From Mycolicibacterium setense (lineage in GTDB: Bacteria; Actinomycetota; Actinomycetes; Mycobacteriales; Mycobacteriaceae), in contig NZ_JTJW01000008.1 of NCBI RefSeq assembly GCF_000805385.1, forward strand, positions 682,001 through 746,000: DNA of 64,000 bases. The letters are read 5' to 3'. The notes beneath the pieces were generated by a model. It had not been told where the DNA came from. It did no database searches and saw nothing but the letters and a program-made list of their open reading frames with translations. Positions 25,854 through 34,305 of the stretch are shown here, piece after piece; position 1 is the first letter of the stretch; every line of letters starts with the position of its first letter. Position numbers and translations under genes: made by a program.

Positions 25854-27226
25854 TACCCGCCACCCCCTGTCGTCGGTGGAGTAGGTGGCGCCGGTGGGGC
25901 AGGCTGGTCAGCTGGAGCCGAACCGCCTTGCTGCGCATAAGGTCCCGCGAACACCGACGTCGACCCGCTGGATGGGGCCACCGGCTGAGGCATGCCACCG
26001 GGCATGGTCATCGGCGCCGGAGGCACCACCGGGAGCACCGGACCGGAATAGGTCGGCGCCGGGAGATCCGGTGGGGGCGGCGCTGCCGGCTCCTCCGGGA
26101 ACGCATCCGGCGGGGGCGGGTTGACCCCGGTCTTGAGCGGGTCATAGGTGTAGTTCAGGTAATTCGGATCCCCAGGCACCGGAACGTTCTGCGCATCTCC
26201 CTGCTCCCAGCGAGTCCCCATCAGCAGGCTGCGCTTCAGGTGCGGGATGGTCATGTCGAAGTACGCGAAAAGGTTGTAGTAGTCGCCGCGTATGACCCGG
26301 TCCATGAAGCTCTGCGTGAACGGGAAGTGCGGGGCGTATTCGAGCACCTTGGTCAGGTCCGGCCCGACGTTGGCCAGCGCCTTCAGAGCGGGCTCCAGGT
26401 TCTTCAGATTCCTGACCAGATCAGCCTGCGACTCGTTGACGAACTGGTTGGCGGTAGCGCTGAAAGTACCGAGCTTCTGCAGTGCGGTGGTGAATCTCGG
26501 CCGTTCCTTGATCAACACGTCGAGTGCCGGCGGAATCTTCTCCAGCGCGCGGGTGATGACATCGCGCTGCCCAGCGAAGGTGGAGGCCAACTGGTTCAAG
26601 CCCTCGATGGAGGCAATGATGTTGTCGCGCTGGGCATCCAGCGCCCCGACGAACGTGTCCAGCCGGGTGAGCAGGTCACGGAAATCGGTTTCCCGGCCGT
26701 TGATCGCGGCGCTGAAATTGTGGATGATGTCGCCCATTTGCCCCAGACCGCCGCCGTTGACCACCGCGGCCAGCGAGGACAGTGTCTGCTCGGTCGTCGG
26801 ATATGTCGACGAGTTGTTCAGGGCAATCGTCGCTCCCTGCGGGAGTTTTCCGTCGGGAGCCTGGCCGGCGGGCGGGTTGAGCGCCAGATGCATCGAACCC
26901 AGAAGGCTGGTCTGCCCGACGCTGGCCACCACGTTTGCCGGTACCACCACATCCGGCTTCACTGAGAATTCGACGTCAGCGTGCCAGTCCTTCACCGAAA
27001 GGCTGCGCACGCTACCGACCACGACGTCATTCATCATCACCGGCGAGTTCGGTTCCAGCGTCGCCACATTCGCGATCTCGACGTGATACACGCTGGAGTC
27101 GGCACCTCGGCCGACCGCCCCGGGCAGCGGCAACGAGTTGACGCCCTGGAAGGCGCACCCGCTGGCAGTCAGCGCGACGCAGGATCCGGCGGCGATAGTC
27201 AGCCGCAGCTGCTTACCCCTGATCAT
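25853..27226 (-). CDS. mceE: Mce-family lipoprotein, E position (LprK/LprN type)
   Basis: 457 residues. It has a lipobox LTASGC at about residue 24, so it is a lipoprotein on the outer face of the membrane, as expected for the E subunit. An Mce domain (about 45-120, with MMNDVVVGSVRSL) is followed by a helical domain to about 330 and a Pro-rich tail. Stop and start overlap both neighbours (4 bp with mceD, shared A with mceF), showing tight coupling. Confidence 0.94.
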   Translation of the reverse strand: MIRGKQLRLTIAAGSCVALTASGCAFQGVNSLPLPGAVGRGADSSVYHVEIANVATLEPNSPVMMNDVVVGSVRSLSVKDWHADVEFSVKPDVVVPANVVASVGQTSLLGSMHLALNPPAGQAPDGKLPQGATIALNNSSTYPTTEQTLSSLAAVVNGGGLGQMGDIIHNFSAAINGRETDFRDLLTRLDTFVGALDAQRDNIIASIEGLNQLASTFAGQRDVITRALEKIPPALDVLIKERPRFTTALQKLGTFSATANQFVNESQADLVRNLKNLEPALKALANVGPDLTKVLEYAPHFPFTQSFMDRVIRGDYYNLFAYFDMTIPHLKRSLLMGTRWEQGDAQNVPVPGDPNYLNYTYDPLKTGVNPPPPDAFPEEPAAPPPPDLPAPTYSGPVLPVVPPAPMTMPGGMPQPVAPSSGSTSVFAGPYAQQGGSAPADQPAPPAPPTPPTTGGGG

Positions 27227-28686
27227 GCTGGTGGAGTCCCTTCTGCTGGTACCGGTGCCGCGGGCGCGGGCGCTTCGGCGGCCAGTGGACCTGGCGCAGG
27301 TCCCGGAGCGGGCCCCGGCTGTCCGCCAGTCGGATTGAGCATGTCCGACACCGTGTTCGGCATATTGGGCGGGTAGAACTCGCCACCCGGCAAGAGCTGC
27401 TGAGCCCCTGGCGGTGGCACGCCGGGTTCCCGGCCGGTGAACGGCGGAGGGGGCTCGGGGCCGGGGTTGTAGGCCGAGATCGACGGTGGGGTCTCGGGCG
27501 GAGTCGGCGACCCACCCTCCGCCCCTGGCATCAGGCTCGGTTCCGAGTACTCGAGCTGCTCGGGGCTGGCCGATGGCATCAGGTACGGCGAAATCGGGAA
27601 CGGCAGGTAGTTGAAGTTCAGCAGCCGCAGCGCGGGCCCGAGGTACTGCGAGCAGAGTTTCGCAGTCTCCGGTGCGGTGGTGTTCTCGACCGCACCGATG
27701 GCCCCGCAGATGAACTCGACCGGGTTGGAGAAGTTGTTCATCACGAACTGGCCGACCGCGCTACCCGAATCGGGGTTGTAGATGTTGTAGCCGTTCATGA
27801 ACGCGTTGGGCGCGACGTGAAGGAGGTTCTCGATGTTCATCTTGTTGTCGACCAGGTTCTGGGTGACGTTGGCCAGCCGCTGCACCTGCTCGGAGGTCTG
27901 ATCGCGCGATCCCGCGACGAACCGCTGAACCTCCACGACCGCCACTGACAGGTTCGTCAGCGCCGCATCGAGGTCCGACCGGCTGCCGTCGACGACACTG
28001 GTCAGGGTCGCCAACCGGTTCTGGAACTGCACCACCTGCTCGTTGCTGTCCCGCAACGCGGTGACGAACGTCTGCAGGTTCTTGATGATGTCGACGATGT
28101 TGCCGCTGCCCTCGGCCAGCACGCGGGCGACGCCGGACAACTGCGAAATCGTCTGGCGCAGTTTGTCGCCGTTGCCGGCCATGGCGTCGGCCGTGCTGTT
28201 GATGAACCTGGACACCGACGTCCCGTCGACACCGCTCTGCGGTCCCAGGTCGGTGGAGAGCCGCATCAGCTGCTCCTTGACCTGATCCCACTCCACCGGG
28301 ACGGCGGTGCGGTCCAGGCCGATCACCGAGTCGTCGGGCAGGGTAGGGCCACTGGACCGGTACGCCGGAGCGAGTTGAACATAGCGCGCGGCAATCAGGT
28401 TCTGTGCCACGATCACCGCTTTGGCGTCCGCCGGGATCGGTACATCGTGGTCGACCTTGAGGGTCACGCGGGTCTGGGTGCCCTCCGGCTTGATCGACTC
28501 GATCGTGCCGACCTTGACCCCGGACACCCGGACATCGTCGCCCGGGTACACGCCGGTGGCTGAGGTGAACAACGCGGAGATGGTCTTCTGCCCGAAGAAG
28601 GTCTGACGCAGCAGCACTGCCGCGCCGACCACCAGCAGCGCCACCAACGCCACCGCAAGCCACTTTCCGAGACGACTGCGGTTCAT
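27223..28686 (-). CDS. mceD: Mce-family protein, D position
   Basis: 487 residues: N-terminal membrane anchor (LAVALVALLVVGAAVLL), Mce domain with LFTSATGVYPGDDVRVSGVKVG, a helical CUP1-like region (about 120-300) and a Pro-rich C-terminal tail. Overlaps mceE by 4 bp and shares one base with mceC. It is part of the same import complex. Confidence 0.94.
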   Translation of the reverse strand: MNRSRLGKWLAVALVALLVVGAAVLLRQTFFGQKTISALFTSATGVYPGDDVRVSGVKVGTIESIKPEGTQTRVTLKVDHDVPIPADAKAVIVAQNLIAARYVQLAPAYRSSGPTLPDDSVIGLDRTAVPVEWDQVKEQLMRLSTDLGPQSGVDGTSVSRFINSTADAMAGNGDKLRQTISQLSGVARVLAEGSGNIVDIIKNLQTFVTALRDSNEQVVQFQNRLATLTSVVDGSRSDLDAALTNLSVAVVEVQRFVAGSRDQTSEQVQRLANVTQNLVDNKMNIENLLHVAPNAFMNGYNIYNPDSGSAVGQFVMNNFSNPVEFICGAIGAVENTTAPETAKLCSQYLGPALRLLNFNYLPFPISPYLMPSASPEQLEYSEPSLMPGAEGGSPTPPETPPSISAYNPGPEPPPPFTGREPGVPPPGAQQLLPGGEFYPPNMPNTVSDMLNPTGGQPGPAPGPAPGPLAAEAPAPAAPVPAEGTPPA

Positions 28687-29768
28687 CAGCGTGAACCTCC
28701 GGGAATTCCGTTGTAGGGCAAGGGCAATTCGGCTCGCGGACCGGCGTTGTCCGGCGGCTGACCGGCATTCGTCCCGCGCCGGAACCCGAACGCGTAGTCG
28801 AAGAACGGCTGCAGCAACTGCGCGGGCTGCAAGTTGGGAACATAGGCGTTGTAGTACGCCCCGTTGGCCAGAGTTTCCGCCTGAGACAACTGGAACTTGT
28901 TCAAGTTCGGCAAGGCCTTGCTGATGTTGTCGCGGTTGCGTTCCAGCATCGCAGTCACGGAGTTGAGCCGCTTGAGCGTCGGCGCCAATTGCGCCTCGTT
29001 GTCGGCGACGAGTCCACTCAGCTGTTGCGAGACCGCCGCGGTGTTGGCCAGCAGGTCGACGATGGCCTGACGCCGGTCGTTGAGCACCCCGAGCAGGTCA
29101 TTCGCGTTGAGGATCAACGTGTTCAGCTGATTGCTGCGCTGCGAGAGCACCACCGTCACATCGCTGGCGCTCTTGAGCAGGCTGGCCAGACTCTCGTTAC
29201 GGCCATTGATGGATTTCGACAGCCGGCTCAGCCCGTCGAATGTCGGCCCGAGCTTCGGTGCGACCTGGTCGATGGTCGCCGACAGCGTGTCGAGGGACTG
29301 ATTCAGCGACGCTGTGTCGGTGCCCGCCGAGTTGGTGGTCAAGTCGCTGACCGCGTCGGTCAGCGAATACGGGGACGACGTGCGGGAGGTCGGGATCACG
29401 TCGGTGGTGCGCAGTGTGCCTGCACCATCGGATTCCAGCGTCAGCACCCGCTCACCCAGAAGTGAGCCGGTGCGGATGTGCGCAGTGGTCAGCGACCCCA
29501 GTGGGTACTTGCCCTCGGTGGTGAAGGTGATCAACGCATCGCCGTTCTGCAGCGAGACATCGGTGACCGCACCGATCTTGATTCCCGACAAGGTCACGTC
29601 GTTGCCCGTGGCGATGCCGCCGGCCTCGGTGAACAGTGCCTGGTGACGGACCGAGGAGGCCCACTGCTGCAGCCGTTCGGGCTGTAGCCCGACGGCGATG
29701 ATGAGCATCATCAGCACGACGCCGATGAAACCTGCCTTGATCAGATTTGATTCGCGGTACTTAAGCAT
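28686..29768 (-). CDS. mceC: Mce-family protein, C position
   Basis: About 360 residues. The start is taken at ATG 29768 (MLKYRESN), which overlaps the mceB stop as TGATG; an earlier in-frame ATG at 29783 lies inside mceB. Anchor LIKAGFIGVVLMMLIIAVGL, Mce domain with ATGNDVTLSGIKIGAVTDV, then a coiled helical region. It has no long Pro-rich tail. Confidence 0.93.
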   Translation of the reverse strand: MLKYRESNLIKAGFIGVVLMMLIIAVGLQPERLQQWASSVRHQALFTEAGGIATGNDVTLSGIKIGAVTDVSLQNGDALITFTTEGKYPLGSLTTAHIRTGSLLGERVLTLESDGAGTLRTTDVIPTSRTSSPYSLTDAVSDLTTNSAGTDTASLNQSLDTLSATIDQVAPKLGPTFDGLSRLSKSINGRNESLASLLKSASDVTVVLSQRSNQLNTLILNANDLLGVLNDRRQAIVDLLANTAAVSQQLSGLVADNEAQLAPTLKRLNSVTAMLERNRDNISKALPNLNKFQLSQAETLANGAYYNAYVPNLQPAQLLQPFFDYAFGFRRGTNAGQPPDNAGPRAELPLPYNGIPGGSR

Positions 29769-30793
29769 CAGGGCTCCGCACACCTCCCGCCTTCTTGTTT
29801 GATCATCGGGAAGTGCGCAGTGCGCCCCTGCAGATCGGTGACACGGATGGAAAGTCCGCAGATGTAGTACATGATCCAGCTGCCGTATGAGCCCAGCCGG
29901 GCCAGCTTGCGGAAGTTGTCCGGGGCCTTCTGCAGACCCCGGTCCAGGACGATCTGATGATCGTCGAGCAACGGCGCCAACCGGTTCATCTGATCGACGG
30001 TGCCCTTGAGTGGCGGCCGCGCCTCGGTGAGCAGGCTTGCCAGCGAGGCAGTCCCGTTGTCCAACTGGGTGACGGCCGTGCCCAGTGGGTCACGATCCTG
30101 CGACAGGCCGCTGATCAACTGTTCGAGGCGGTCCACCGTTCCGTCGAACTTCTTGCCGTCCTTGGCCAGGGTTCCGACCACCGAGTTCAGGTTGTCGATC
30201 AGCTGCTGAATGACCTGGTCGTTGTTGGCCAACGTATTCGAGAACGATGAGGTCTTGCTCAACAGCGAATCCAGGGTGTCGCCCTGCCCTTGGAAGATCT
30301 GAATCAGCGAGGACGTCAACGCATTGACGTCCTGGGGGTTGAGCCCCTGGATCACCGGGCGCAGGCCACCGAGCAACAGATCGAGATCGAGGGCACTTGC
30401 GGTGCGGTCCTTGGGAATCTGTGATCCAGCGGGCAGGAGCTTGGTCGAGCCGGGGCTGTCGATCAGTTCCAGATAGCGGTCCCCGACCAGGTTCAGATAG
30501 CGCACCGCAACCTTGGTGCTGGTCGTCAATGCGACGCTGCGATCGGTGTCGAAGTCAACCTTCACCGACTTGTCCGGTTGCAGCGAAACACTTTTCACCG
30601 TTCCCACCCGGACCCCGGCGACGCGCACCGAGTCTCCGGCCTCCAGACGCGAGGCGTCACCGAAGACCGCCGAGTAACCCGAGTAGGAACCGCCGCGGTA
30701 CTCCGAGAACGTCATGAAAAGGAAGGCCGTGAGGACGGCCATGACCACGGCGAAGGACGCGAACTTGATGAATGTGGTTCTGCCGCGTTTCAT
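29768..30793 (-). CDS. mceB: Mce-family protein, B position
   Basis: 341 residues. Anchor FIKFASFAVVMAVLTAFLFM, Mce domain with LEAGDSVRVAGVRVGTVKSV, then helical region and a C-terminal segment with MYYICGLSIRV. Overlaps mceA by 4 bp and mceC by 1 bp. Confidence 0.93.
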   Translation of the reverse strand: MKRGRTTFIKFASFAVVMAVLTAFLFMTFSEYRGGSYSGYSAVFGDASRLEAGDSVRVAGVRVGTVKSVSLQPDKSVKVDFDTDRSVALTTSTKVAVRYLNLVGDRYLELIDSPGSTKLLPAGSQIPKDRTASALDLDLLLGGLRPVIQGLNPQDVNALTSSLIQIFQGQGDTLDSLLSKTSSFSNTLANNDQVIQQLIDNLNSVVGTLAKDGKKFDGTVDRLEQLISGLSQDRDPLGTAVTQLDNGTASLASLLTEARPPLKGTVDQMNRLAPLLDDHQIVLDRGLQKAPDNFRKLARLGSYGSWIMYYICGLSIRVTDLQGRTAHFPMIKQEGGRCAEP

Positions 30794-32067
30794 CCCGGTT
30801 GTCCGATCTGTGCGGTGTTACGTGGCGGTCCGTCCAGCGGGCCGAACAGAATCTGCTTGAGACCGTCGGAGTTCAACAGGATGCCCTGGTTGCCGTACTT
30901 GAAAGGATTGGCATTGGTGTCGGTGACGAGGTACTTGGCCTTGTTGCCGAATCCGATGTACGGCAGGCCCATGCAGTGTGGACCGCCCTTGGCCGCCACC
31001 TTCGGCAGGTTTTGCGGGTAACGGTAGCGCTCGATGCCCAGCGTGAATGCCACGTTGACCACGACACCGGGTTCCATCTGCGGCGGCTGGTTGTAGAGGT
31101 ACAGCATGCCCTTCAGTCCGCATTCAATTCCGGGTGCGTACTCGTTGAGCAGATCGGTGGTGGGCGCCAACAGGTTCAGCGTGGTGCTGAGCGCCTGCCG
31201 GTTGCCACCGATGACCTCGTTGCCGGCGTCGGCCAGCCCGATCGAGCTGACGAGGAAGTTGTCGAGGTTCTGCTGCTCGGCCACGAGGCTGTCGCTGATC
31301 CGGTTGGTGTTGTCGACAGTCCTGAGCAGGTCCGGTGCCGCGTCGCCGTAGGCCTTCGACACCGCCGCCATGGCCTCGATGTCCCCGGTCAAATTGGGCA
31401 GGCTGGGCTCGATTTTCTCCAACACTGCCTCGAAGTCGGACAGCGACTGCCCCATCGCCTCGCCGCGACCCGAGAACGCCGACGACAATGCGCCGAGCGT
31501 CTCGTTGAGTTTTGCCGGGTCGATCTTGTTGAGCACGTTGGTGAGTTGTTGGAAGACCGTGTTCATCTCGACCGTGACATGGTCGCCCTGAAGAACCTGG
31601 CCGGGGCGGAGCCGCTCAGCCGATGGGTCGTCCGGCGCGACGAGTTGGACGTACTTGGCGCCGAACACGGTGGTCGAGGCGATGTCGGCCTGGACGTTGC
31701 CGGGAATCAGGCGCAGCTGCGACGGATTCATCGCCAGGTGCAGCACGGCCCTGCCGTCGGGGCGGGTCTCGATCGAGCTGACGGTGCCGACCTGCACGCC
31801 GCGCATCTTGACCTTGGCGTCCGGGTTCATCACCAGGCCGGCCCGGTCCGAGATCAGAGTGACCGGCTCGGTCTTGATGAAGCTGCCGCGGAACAGCAGG
31901 ATCGCCAGGGCCACGATCAGGCCCACCGCGACCACGGTCGCCAGGCCGGCGAGCGGCCTCGCGGAGCCCCCCGCGCCGAAGCTGCGTCCGGGGCGTGCTG
32001 CCACCGGCGTGGCACTACTTGTGGTTTCGGACCGGTGCGCTGGGCCCGGACCAACATTGCGTGTCAA
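30790..32067 (-). CDS. mceA: Mce-family protein, A position
   Basis: 425 residues. A Ser/Thr/Gly-rich N-terminus (1-35), an anchor (LAGLATVVAVGLIVALAILL), an Mce domain with MNPDAKVKMRGVQVGTVSSI and a helical CUP1 domain, closing with a domain that contains CGLKGMLYLYNQPP and GGPHCMGLP. TTG at 32067 is used, with GGGAGAA just upstream; a GTG-initiated form is not seen. It starts 9 bp after the yrbEB stop. Confidence 0.93.
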   Translation of the reverse strand: MTRNVGPGPAHRSETTSSATPVAARPGRSFGAGGSARPLAGLATVVAVGLIVALAILLFRGSFIKTEPVTLISDRAGLVMNPDAKVKMRGVQVGTVSSIETRPDGRAVLHLAMNPSQLRLIPGNVQADIASTTVFGAKYVQLVAPDDPSAERLRPGQVLQGDHVTVEMNTVFQQLTNVLNKIDPAKLNETLGALSSAFSGRGEAMGQSLSDFEAVLEKIEPSLPNLTGDIEAMAAVSKAYGDAAPDLLRTVDNTNRISDSLVAEQQNLDNFLVSSIGLADAGNEVIGGNRQALSTTLNLLAPTTDLLNEYAPGIECGLKGMLYLYNQPPQMEPGVVVNVAFTLGIERYRYPQNLPKVAAKGGPHCMGLPYIGFGNKAKYLVTDTNANPFKYGNQGILLNSDGLKQILFGPLDGPPRNTAQIGQPG

Positions 32068-32076
32068 GTCTTCTCC

Positions 32077-32934
32077 CTAACCCGACAGGTTGAAGTTGCC
32101 GTTGGAGCCGTAGACGGACAGTGACACCAGGAGCGTCACCGAGACCACGACGATCAGCGAGGTTCGTACGGCGTTGCCGACCGCCACCCCGACTCCGGAT
32201 GGTCCGCCGGAGGCGAAGTAGCCGAAGTAGGTGTGGATCAGCAGGATGGTGATGGCCATCAGGATCGCCTGCAGGAACGACCACAGCAGGTCGATCGGAT
32301 TCAGGAAGGTGTTGAAGTAGTGGTCGTAGAGGCCGCCGGACTGTCCCAGCAGCACCACGGTCGTGAACTGTGAGGCCAGGAAGGACAGGATCACCGCGAT
32401 CGCGTACAGCGGCGTGATGGCGATCATCCCGGCCACGATGCGCGTGGACACCAGGTATTCGACCGGCCGGATCGCCATGGCCTCCAACGCATCGATTTCC
32501 TCGTTGATGCGCATGGCTCCGAGCTGGGCGGTCACGCCGGCGCCGAAGGTGGCGGCCAGACCGATGCCCGCCACCACCGGCGCAGCGATGCGCACGTTGA
32601 TGAACGCGGACAAGAAGCCGGTGAGGGCCTCGATACCGATGTTGCCCAGCGACGAGTAGCCCTGGATCGCGAGCACGCCACCGGTGGCCAGGGTCAGGAA
32701 CCCGACGATCACCACCGTGCCGCCGATCATCGCCAATGTGCCTGCACCCATTGAGATCTCGGCGATCAGCCGGACAAGTTCCTTGCGGTAGTGCATGGCC
32801 GCGTGCGGGGTTCCGGCCAGCGCCTTGAGGTAGAACAGCGTGTGATCGCCGATCCGGCTCAAGGTCGATACCGGCTTGTTGAACTGCCGGGTGACCCGCG
32901 GATACGTCGACCGCAGGATCGTCATGGTTCCCAT
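32077..32934 (-). CDS. yrbEB: YrbE-family (MlaE-like) permease, B position
   Basis: 285 residues, multi-pass permease of the Mce ABC-type transporter. The conserved cytoplasmic EE motif that contacts the ATPase is present in MRINEEIDALEAMAIRP. Five or so hydrophobic segments. ATG 32934 with GGGGA upstream, 13 bp after the yrbEA stop. Confidence 0.95.
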   Translation of the reverse strand: MGTMTILRSTYPRVTRQFNKPVSTLSRIGDHTLFYLKALAGTPHAAMHYRKELVRLIAEISMGAGTLAMIGGTVVIVGFLTLATGGVLAIQGYSSLGNIGIEALTGFLSAFINVRIAAPVVAGIGLAATFGAGVTAQLGAMRINEEIDALEAMAIRPVEYLVSTRIVAGMIAITPLYAIAVILSFLASQFTTVVLLGQSGGLYDHYFNTFLNPIDLLWSFLQAILMAITILLIHTYFGYFASGGPSGVGVAVGNAVRTSLIVVVSVTLLVSLSVYGSNGNFNLSG

Positions 32935-32947
32935 TGCGTCCCCTGCC

Positions 32948-33742
32948 TCAGTTCGCCGTCATGCGGATACCGATGGCCGTGACAACCACGTTGATCACGA
33001 ACAACGCCATGAAGGCGTACACCACTGTCTCGTTCACCGCGTTGCCGACGGCCTTGGCGCCGCCGCCGCTGATCGTCAGCCCGCGGTAGCAGGCCACCAG
33101 GCCCGCGATCAGCCCGAACAGTGCGGCCTTGACGCAGGAGATGATCACCTCCGGCACACCCGTCAGCAGCGTGATCCCGGCCGCGAACGCACCGGGGTTC
33201 ACGTCCTGGATGAAAACCGAGAACACGTAGCCGCCGAGGATGCCGATGATCACCACCAGGCTGTTGAGCAATAAGGCAACCAGCCCTGACGCCAGCATCC
33301 TGGGGGTCACCAGACGCTGGATCGGGTTGATCCCGAGCACCTCCATGGCGTCGATCTCCTCACGGATCGTGCGTGAGCCCAGATCCGCACACATCGCCGT
33401 CGCCCCGGCACCGGCCACGATGAGCACCGTGACCATCGGCCCCAGCTGGGTCACCGCGCCGAAGGCCGCGCCGGCCCCCGAAAGGTCCGCGGCGCCCAGC
33501 TCGCGCAAGAGGATGTTGAGGGTGAAGCTCACCAGCACGGTGAACGGGATCGCGACCAGCAACGTCGGCGCCATCGACACCCGCGCCACGAACCAGCACT
33601 GCTCCAGAAACTCCCGCCCCTGGAAGGGCCGCTTGAATACGAACCGGATCGCGTCCAGCGACATCGCGAACAATGCCCCGACCGCCTGCATCGGGCCCGA
33701 CAGGCTGCGTAGCGATACTCCGGTTGACCATTTATCCGCCAT
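32948..33742 (-). CDS. yrbEA: YrbE-family (MlaE-like) permease, A position
   Basis: 264 residues; MlaE fold with the ATPase-contact motif TIREEIDAMEVLGINP. With YrbEB it forms the membrane channel of the importer. ATG 33742, with GGAGGGA 11 nt upstream; the start overlaps the end of a candidate 46-residue ORF by 11 nt. The operon order yrbEA-yrbEB-mceA-F is complete and uninterrupted. Confidence 0.95.
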   Translation of the reverse strand: MADKWSTGVSLRSLSGPMQAVGALFAMSLDAIRFVFKRPFQGREFLEQCWFVARVSMAPTLLVAIPFTVLVSFTLNILLRELGAADLSGAGAAFGAVTQLGPMVTVLIVAGAGATAMCADLGSRTIREEIDAMEVLGINPIQRLVTPRMLASGLVALLLNSLVVIIGILGGYVFSVFIQDVNPGAFAAGITLLTGVPEVIISCVKAALFGLIAGLVACYRGLTISGGGAKAVGNAVNETVVYAFMALFVINVVVTAIGIRMTAN

Positions 33743-33872
33743 GCGTCAGTGGTCCCTCCAGGCCGATGACTGCCGCCCCCGCAGTCGGTGCGCCGATGTT
33801 AAGTGCTTGCCGACGCAGTTGCACGGACCGGGCAGCGACGGACTGTGCGGGCTTCGGCCCGATCCGGGTCAT
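33732..33872 (-). CDS. Candidate 46-residue leader ORF overlapping yrbEA start
   Basis: ATG at 33872 has GGAGG 6 nt upstream and overlaps the TGA of the preceding short ORF (ATGA). Its TAA lies inside the first codons of yrbEA. The peptide is basic at its N-terminal half (RIGPKPAQSVAARSVQLRRQ) and matches no family I know. Third-position GC is lower than in the mce genes, so coding is unproven; it may act as a translational coupler for yrbEA. Confidence 0.35.
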   Translation of the reverse strand: MTRIGPKPAQSVAARSVQLRRQALNIGAPTAGAAVIGLEGPLTHGG

Positions 33873-34024
33873 GCCGCAACCTCCGTCCCAGAACATGCCA
33901 ACCGGCCGGTCGGGTGCCCGGTGTTATCCGAGACCGACTGAGGTGCAATGCCTTTCATCTGTACATCCATTCGTGAACCAGCTGGCTCGACAATGACCGG
34001 CAAATGCGGGGTGCGCTCTGGCAT
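33869..34024 (-). CDS. Candidate 51-residue leader ORF of mce operon
   Basis: ATG at 34024 is preceded by an excellent AGGAGG at 8 nt (34033-34038). The 51-residue peptide (starting PERTPHLPVIVEPAGSR) has no signal or membrane segment and no recognised family. Codon usage is poorer than in neighbouring genes. It is supported mainly by the ribosome site and the overlapping stop/start with the next ORF. Confidence 0.38.
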   Translation of the reverse strand: MPERTPHLPVIVEPAGSRMDVQMKGIAPQSVSDNTGHPTGRLACSGTEVAA

Positions 34025-34305
34025 CTGACGCACCTCCTACTTCCGTTGGGTTTCTTGACTTCACCGGCTCCACCGGCGAAGCCGAACAGACTCGTCCCCA
34101 TGACCGCCCCCCGAGGGCCTGATGCTATCCGACTCGAGATCTGTCGCGAGGGCAAATAACTCAGAACTTGCTCGGCTGGTTGACAATTGGGGCGGCTACC
34201 TTCACCGGCCGACACCGCATTCCCGTGCTTGCCGTGAGCCGCCGGAGGGGCAGCGCACGACAGACGGGTTCCGGTGGAGGCGTCGAAGGGCATGGTGACG
34301 GTGGC
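34025..34305. promoter_or_regulatory. Likely promoter region of the mce operon
   Basis: 281 nt between the CoA-transferase stop and the first short ORF. No coding frame is convincing. I searched it for the GAGAAT motif and found none, so the mce operon is either controlled differently or read through from upstream. Confidence 0.4.

Noticed and set aside
24501..25940. 479-residue plus-strand frame
   Set aside because: Antisense to mceF and the end of mceE, which have full family features.
30772..32124. 450-residue plus-strand frame
   Set aside because: Antisense to mceA, which has anchor and Mce domain; the frame here has no recognisable domain.
24114..33742. Naming the operon mce4 (cholesterol import)
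   Set aside because: No KstR sites or typical cholesterol-ring genes flank it, and class cannot be assigned without phylogeny.
33955..34293. 112-residue minus-strand frame before the mce operon
   Set aside because: Different frame from the short ORFs with ribosome sites; no ribosome site of its own and no family resemblance.
34025..34305. Possible GAGAAT operator upstream of the mce operon
   Set aside because: I searched the region and found no half-site pair with the required spacing.
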